Below, piece by piece: positions 61,601 to 64,000 of a DNA stretch of 64,000 bases; the first letter of the stretch is position 1; each line of letters starts with the position of its first letter. Source of the stretch: Chitinophaga nivalis (GTDB lineage Bacteria > Bacteroidota > Bacteroidia > Chitinophagales > Chitinophagaceae); assembly GCF_025989125.1 (NCBI RefSeq), contig NZ_JAPDNR010000001.1, forward strand, positions 2,648,301 to 2,712,300, in the 5' to 3' direction. The position numbers and the translations under genes were made by a program. The notes under the pieces were generated by a model, which saw only the letters and a list, made by a program, of their open reading frames with translations, did not search any database and had not been told where the DNA came from.

Positions 61601-64000
61601 ATGGAAATCGGCGCCCTGCCCATGTTGCGTTCAACGGAAATCACACAGTTGCTGGAAACATTTAATCAGACCGCTACTGCTTATCCGGCCGATAAAAGTA
61701 TTACGGAGCTGTTTGATGCACAGGCAGCCCTGACACCGGATGCGGTGGCAGTAGTCTTTGGCGATCATACCCTGACCTATCGCGCCTTGCAGGAAAGAGC
61801 CGCGCAGCTGGCGCACTACCTGCAGGAGCAAGGGCTGGTAGCCGGCATGCGGGTACCGGTGTGTATGGAACGTTCCCACACACTGATCATCGCCCTGCTG
61901 GGGATCTTAAAAGCCGGCGGCGCTTATGTACCAGTGGATCCGCAATATCCTGCAGAACGTATCAGCTTTATGCTGAGTGAAAGCAACAGTACTTTGTTGC
62001 TGACATCTGCAACCGGCCGGGAGGCTATAAAAGACATTACTACCCGCCTGCAAATGGTGTGTATGGAAGATATCAGCGCATGGCTGGATATGTTGCCGGT
62101 AAATAATCCGGAGGTAGTACTCACACCGGAACACTTGGCGTATGTCATTTATACATCCGGTTCTACCGGTAATCCGAAAGGAGTAATGGTGACCCACCAA
62201 AATGTGGTGAGCCTGGTAAAAGAAGCAGACTATGTCACGTTCCAGCCAACGGATTGTTTGTTGTCTACCGGAGCGCCTTCTTTTGATGCAGCTACTTTCG
62301 AATATTGGGGCATGCTGCTCAACGGCGGCCGGCTGATCCTGTGTCCGGAACGGCAGTTGCTGGATCAGGAGGTGTTGAAAGCGGAAATCATCCGGCATGG
62401 GGTGAATATCATGTGGTTTACTGCCAGCTGGTTTAATCAGCTGATAGATCTGGATATTACTATTTTCAACAGCTTGTCGGTAGTACTGGCAGGTGGTGAG
62501 CCATTGTCGGAAATACACGTGGGCAAACTGCGGCAGCAATATCCGGCACTGACCATTATTAACGGTTACGGCCCTACGGAAAATACCACGTTCTCCCTCA
62601 CGTACAGGGTGGGAGCAGGACCGCTGCGAGTACCATTGCCGATCGGGCGTCCGCTGGCCAACCGTAAGGCATATATCCTGGACAAACGCGGTCAGCTGGT
62701 ACCGGTTGGCGTAGTAGGAGAAATACATGTGAGCGGCGCGGGATTATCGAATGGTTACCTGCACCTGCCGGCATTAACTGCCGCTCGTTTTATGCCGGAT
62801 CCTTTCAGCGAACATACCGGCGACCGGTTGTACAAAACCGGCGATCTGGGCTGCTGGCTACCAGATGGCAATATCGTGTGTCTGGGGCGTACAGATGATC
62901 AGGTGAAAATCCGCGGTTACCGGATAGAACCGGGTGAAACCGAGCGGATATTACAGCAATGTACGCTGGTAGAACAGGCTGTGGTAATGGCACGTACCAA
63001 TACACAGGGCAATAAGTACCTGGCTGGTTATGTGGTGCCGCAAGGCAATTTTGATAAAGCCGCTATCCTGGATTTCCTGAAAAGCAGGTTGCCGGATTAC
63101 ATGGTACCAGCGGTGCTGGTAGCCATGGATAAACTGCCGTTAACGGGTAATGGTAAGGTGAATAAAAGAGCCTTACCGGAACCGGAAGAACTGCTAACGT
63201 CCGGTACTACGTATATTCCTCCCCGTAATGAAACAGAACTGGTGCTGACTGGTATCTGGCAGCAATTGCTGAAAGTAACACAGATAGGCATCTATGATAA
63301 CTTCTTTGAGCTGGGTGGGCATTCCCTGCTGGTAACCAGAGTGGTGTCTGCGATTCGGCGCGAGCTGGAAGCGGAAATACCTATCCGGGATTTATTTACC
63401 TATCCTACCATCGCTGCGCTGGCAGCACATATCCGGCAACAGCATAAAGGCAGCGTATTACCAGCCGTAACGGCATTGCCGCGTATGGGTAAACTACCGT
63501 TGTCGTCTGCACAGGAAAGGTTGTGGTTTATAGACCGGATGGAAGGCAGTGTGGCCTATCACATGCCGGTAGTGTTAAAACTGCAGGGCAACCTGCATAA
63601 AAAAGCACTGGAACAGGCTTTACAGACCATTGTAGACAGGCATGAAGTATTACGTACCGTATTTAAGGAAGAAGACGGAGACGTGCACCAGGAAGTAATA
63701 CCGGCAGCCGGCTGGCGCCTGCATGAACTGGACAGAAGCGACGTAACCGATACGGCTGCTTTACTGGAAGAAGCGGCCGTGATTTATAATACACCATTTG
63801 ACCTGGCAGCAGATTATATGCTGCGGGTACACCTGATGCAGCTGGGAGAAGCGGCGTATTTCCTCATCCTGGTACAACATCATATTGCCTCAGATGGCTG
63901 GTCGGCCTCCGTGCTCGTGAAAGAGCTGCTGGCGCTTTATTCGGCGGCCTATCACAATAAACCGCATAGCCTGGAAGCATTACAAGTGCAATATGCAGAC
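52634..64000 (+). CDS. Non-ribosomal peptide synthetase, 3' end outside window
   Basis: At least 3789 codons in one open frame (frame 2) from ATG 52634 to the edge. Domain order with approximate bases: C1 52650-53950 (YHHLINDGVG), A1 54010-55460 (YTSGSTGNPKG), T1 55530-55720 (LGGDSI), E 55790-57090 (HHLAIDGVSWRIL, RTIGWFTSQYPV, FNYLGQ), C2 57160-58480 (HHLLMDGWS), A2 58540-60010, T2 60060-60270 (LGGHSLL), C3 60330-61620 (HHIASDGWS), A3 61690-63170, T3 63220-63430 (LGGHSLLV), C4 from 63480 (HHIASDGWS). Module 1 carries an epimerase, so its residue becomes D and C2 should be of the D-C-L type. The N-terminal C domain starts with HPAQRDIFLDQLI, as in many chain-initiating or acylating C domains. 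Code residues by eye: A1 D-S-A-Y-I-A-E-V-W, A2 D-A-F-S-L-G-I-T-F, A3 D-A-F-S-L-G-G-T-F (last two Val/Ile-like). No MbtH gene is seen. Confidence 0.95.
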   Translation, partial: MPLRVSPLHPAQRDIFLDQLIKSESSTYNIGTITRLTGSLDTVTFIAAARTLPTVFDACKMRFDLEDAQPQAYIDDTFDILEVTCIDAVATPESETMQWIRNCIEIPFRIQKDTPLCEHYLIKVKADEHWYFSKYHHLINDGVGMAAISRYVAQQYLSLLEGKTVPATYASYASAVEEALTWYHSPAHAAAATYWQQQVPAKPQPLLERRYAGSQLPHKNSQTLVLDFTAAEIAALQTLQQQTKAGLQPLTLAALMTYFSNVTDQTSFVFGTPVHRRKDKANMDIAGMFSGVMPSAGNCSRHTILAELIQEVMATRRRDYAHQHYQSSELHRSLKLNGVDEQLTDIIVNHARLDFDADFGPGLQTGTTVLVSETTRYPLELLWCDYGTKHPLQLKVDYQLAYFTETDIRLLIQRILFVLQQFNDNLQQEVGAINIIPPAERGLLDSYGRQEVTFDTYASIHAIIEEQAALTPDAPSLVFEDTCLTYRMLNERANQLAHYLRSKGVKEDMLVPVCTERSAATMISILAVLKAGGAYVPVDPAYPQHRIDFMLQDTQAAVVLTNVPDNPAMRQQTAAIVIDIQQEEPVWTSYPVTAVPTALEPAHLAYVIYTSGSTGNPKGVMIPHRQLIASTLARKNYYQHTGAALLIPSFSFDSSVAMIFGTLCSGGKLILCREEALKDADVVKKLLTDTNTILCVPSYYRFLLEEQLIQNARLSHVILAGEPLDTALAQQHFKEVSGAALYNEYGPTECTVWSSVAAIRPEDTLITIGKPVTNLTVNILDADLRVLPIGVSGELYITGPQVARGYLNLPALTAEKFIIEPSHAEGDTRWYRTGDIGRWLPDGNIEYLGRIDDQVKIRGYRIELGEITHALQACEGVKQAVVVARADDRHTKRLIGYVTVTNTFNRDQVMATLKAQLPDYMVPALLMILEQMPLSVNGKVDKKALPAPDAADMQLQAYTAPRDAAEQLLAQVWQDLLGIERIGIYDNFIELGGDSIVAMQVVSRVRKQGYQLKAGDLFKHQTIALLAQRLKLQEDNTTSEQGMLTGHSGLLPIQQWYFEAGNTTPPLFTQQVVLETDKQLSPDTLAAAIRRLVQYHDALRFVYQHTANGWIQTYGTYTPELEVVDLQHVAATAWEPHITTCLQRCGQALQIENGVLIKAALLLTPAATAANRLLIVVHHLAIDGVSWRILLEDLGGLLAGATDWPAAKGSSYRQWYDALATCVQETPMRQQVRYWEQQAIRQTPLRTNRQTTQPITVADTGTVTVRLTAADTRRLLQEVPAACHTEINDVLLCALTAALQEWNGAHGILIGLEGHGREELVPGIAINRTIGWFTSQYPVWLEVGAGNDAVRQLREIKEQLRQVPDKGIGYGVLKYIGKTPALQGAIPWEVAFNYLGQGDHITGGNSAVKLSLASLQAGGDAGRHVPEKLAVNSMVRKGELVVEWTFSRLHFDEATVNDLAAAYVARLVTITTEATIPTNVPVYTPSDFGLGDAMTVAELDHFLAAAPQRGAITGLYRLTGLQEGMLFHGLYDETGGAYVEQFGCELPDLQVTAFLQSWEQLLQQHSIFRSAFYGSTFSVPVQCVYHGVNIPVTMLDYRNLSADARQAALHDFLEADRRKGFDFETPPLMRICLIRLEEHRYRLQWSYHHLLMDGWSLPVLMGELLETYEALTAGHALPVIPEDNFGDYIRYLEQRNKPAEEAYWRQYLQPVQEAVLLPFVNTHLSRTKGAGVYQEELLRLNVTTRQQLEQYTQQQRITLNTLLQGVWAYLLYRYTHRPEVVYGVTVAGRPDDLPGADNRIGMYINTLPLHTVITEELLITDWLQNIQTAQLQSREHQYAALTDIQQWINIKDDLFDSLLVFENYPANKAVNGRNWRLKIEGLQVEEQANYPLSIRVMTTADISIGLVYNASLLQPSYVKMIAGHLEQVLLQIATQPVRCIGDIELLTPAERQQLLIGFNDTAVAYPAAENMVTLFEAQALLTPDAAAVTFESVTLTYRMLDESANRLAHYLYSKGVTDMLVPLCMGRSPHLMVAVLAILKSGNAYVPIDPAYPATRMAQMLADCNSPVILTETSQAAMLAAVKGDRELWYTADMADLTATQPATSLVLPITPQHLAYIMYTSGSTGKPKGVAVTHRNVVSLVKGADYITLTATDVILSAGSLSFDATTFEYWGALLNGGSVVLSAEKSLLDIELLKQELYSRQVTKMFFTTSWFNQLVDTDITVFAHLREILTGGEKISEKHVNKFKLAHPHIALRNIYGPTENTTFSLSYLIGDAPVAGELPIGRPLNNRSAFILDTAGRPVPVGVSGELYVGGEGVAQGYLHLPELTAERFIAHPFATQPGERLYKTGDLACWQPDGNVAYLGRADDQVKIRGFRIEPGETARVLEMMAGVKQAVVTAWADNNDNQYLVGYVVPEDTFDKAAILAYLHAALPDYMVPSFLIAMASLPLTVNGKVDKKALPAPEGVQITTAYTAPRNATEQLLVQIWELLLHKERIGVADSFFELGGHSLLAMRLQSALRKQRGVEVPVKAIFTHPTIAQLAEYIGEQAGNALSGIRAYGNPVNVPLSFAQERLWFIDRLTGSVQYHIPVVFRLKGALDISALEAAMREIVNRHAVLRTVVVTADDVPCQYLQTKDQWTLQVVDTADNGADITVLHTRIKALIDTPFDLSADHLLRAHLLTSGATEHILVLTMHHIASDGWSVSIFMKELIALYTAFHTQQPLQLPAPEIQYTDYTLWQREYMSATVLDKQLTYWQERLADVTPLQLPLDEVRPAVFTARGAITDFRLDQALLQQLQQLSQQEGTTLFMTLLAAFKVLLYRYSGQEDITVGSPVSGRTRQETEGLIGCFVNTLALRSNLQDNPAFRSLLQQVKDTTLNAYEYQDVPFEKVVEAVVKERDLSYSPLFQVIFTLQNIPAIPALRLGEVELSREPVDFTTAQVDLNFTLEETPAGLTGSVEYCTDLFHADTIQRMIGHYEQLLQAIVAAPAMEIGALPMLRSTEITQLLETFNQTATAYPADKSITELFDAQAALTPDAVAVVFGDHTLTYRALQERAAQLAHYLQEQGLVAGMRVPVCMERSHTLIIALLGILKAGGAYVPVDPQYPAERISFMLSESNSTLLLTSATGREAIKDITTRLQMVCMEDISAWLDMLPVNNPEVVLTPEHLAYVIYTSGSTGNPKGVMVTHQNVVSLVKEADYVTFQPTDCLLSTGAPSFDAATFEYWGMLLNGGRLILCPERQLLDQEVLKAEIIRHGVNIMWFTASWFNQLIDLDITIFNSLSVVLAGGEPLSEIHVGKLRQQYPALTIINGYGPTENTTFSLTYRVGAGPLRVPLPIGRPLANRKAYILDKRGQLVPVGVVGEIHVSGAGLSNGYLHLPALTAARFMPDPFSEHTGDRLYKTGDLGCWLPDGNIVCLGRTDDQVKIRGYRIEPGETERILQQCTLVEQAVVMARTNTQGNKYLAGYVVPQGNFDKAAILDFLKSRLPDYMVPAVLVAMDKLPLTGNGKVNKRALPEPEELLTSGTTYIPPRNETELVLTGIWQQLLKVTQIGIYDNFFELGGHSLLVTRVVSAIRRELEAEIPIRDLFTYPTIAALAAHIRQQHKGSVLPAVTALPRMGKLPLSSAQERLWFIDRMEGSVAYHMPVVLKLQGNLHKKALEQALQTIVDRHEVLRTVFKEEDGDVHQEVIPAAGWRLHELDRSDVTDTAALLEEAAVIYNTPFDLAADYMLRVHLMQLGEAAYFLILVQHHIASDGWSASVLVKELLALYSAAYHNKPHSLEALQVQYAD

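Noticed and set aside
61907..62728. 273-codon minus-strand frame (and 59327-59923, 55067-55381)
   Set aside because: These are shadows of the NRPS frame, which is open in one frame through all A, T, C and E motifs.

Overview
The window looks like a chromosomal segment of a Chitinophaga-like member of the Bacteroidota (Chitinophagaceae). Signs are the FecI/FecR/TonB-receptor operon with DUF4974 and STN domains, a type IX secretion sorting domain, SusC-type barrel and plug sequences, MacB/FtsX permeases of the Bacteroidota type, Bacteroidota class I lanthipeptide-type leaders, and promoters of the form TTTG-N19-TAnnTTTG in front of two tRNA genes. Most of the window has moderate GC. About 27.2-33.2 kb is visibly AT-richer and looks acquired. 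All calls come from reading the sequence; no search was run.

Layout. 1-8.4 kb: the 3' end of an Oar-like TonB receptor, then an ECF sigma / FecR anti-sigma / STN-TonB receptor / lipoprotein operon, a cell-surface signalling unit. 8.5-12 kb: a ricin-type lectin lipoprotein and a large ABC permease. 12.3-13.1 kb: a small unknown protein and the wreck of a serine recombinase beside tRNA-Leu(CAG). 13.1-33.3 kb: a 20 kb segment bounded by two identical, same-orientation tRNA-Leu(CAG) genes inside 104-bp direct repeats. It holds accessory genes: a beta-helix lipoprotein, an ANT(6)-like nucleotidyltransferase, an S41 peptidase, a HEAT protein, a HEIGH metallopeptidase-ricin fusion, two tiny lanthipeptide-like precursors without modification enzymes nearby, a T9SS beta-helix protein, a Shedu-like nuclease, a PIN/zinc-ribbon protein, an L7/L12-like fragment protein and a SecD-P1-like lipoprotein.

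33.5-42.2 kb: a sugar aminotransferase / acetyltransferase / glycosyltransferase operon, a J-KTSC protein, a LysE exporter, a Crp-type regulator, an old yellow enzyme, a family 2 glycosyltransferase and a sterol-desaturase-type hydroxylase. 42.3-49.5 kb: a two-gene operon in which a plugless SusC-like beta-barrel is followed, after 4 nt, by an alpha-2-macroglobulin-like protein that carries a SusC-type plug (and a carboxypeptidase-regulatory-like domain) in its middle. This split receptor is the most unusual system in the window. 49.6-51.5 kb: an SF1 (UPF1/IGHMBP2-like) helicase.

51.5-64 kb: a long untranslated leader with four degenerate ~100-bp tandem repeats, leading into one giant NRPS reading frame (C-A-T-E-C-A-T-C-A-T-C..., at least 3789 codons) that runs off the right edge. 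The specificity residues of A2 and A3 read as aliphatic (Val/Ile-like), and the E domain followed by a C domain implies a D-configured first residue.
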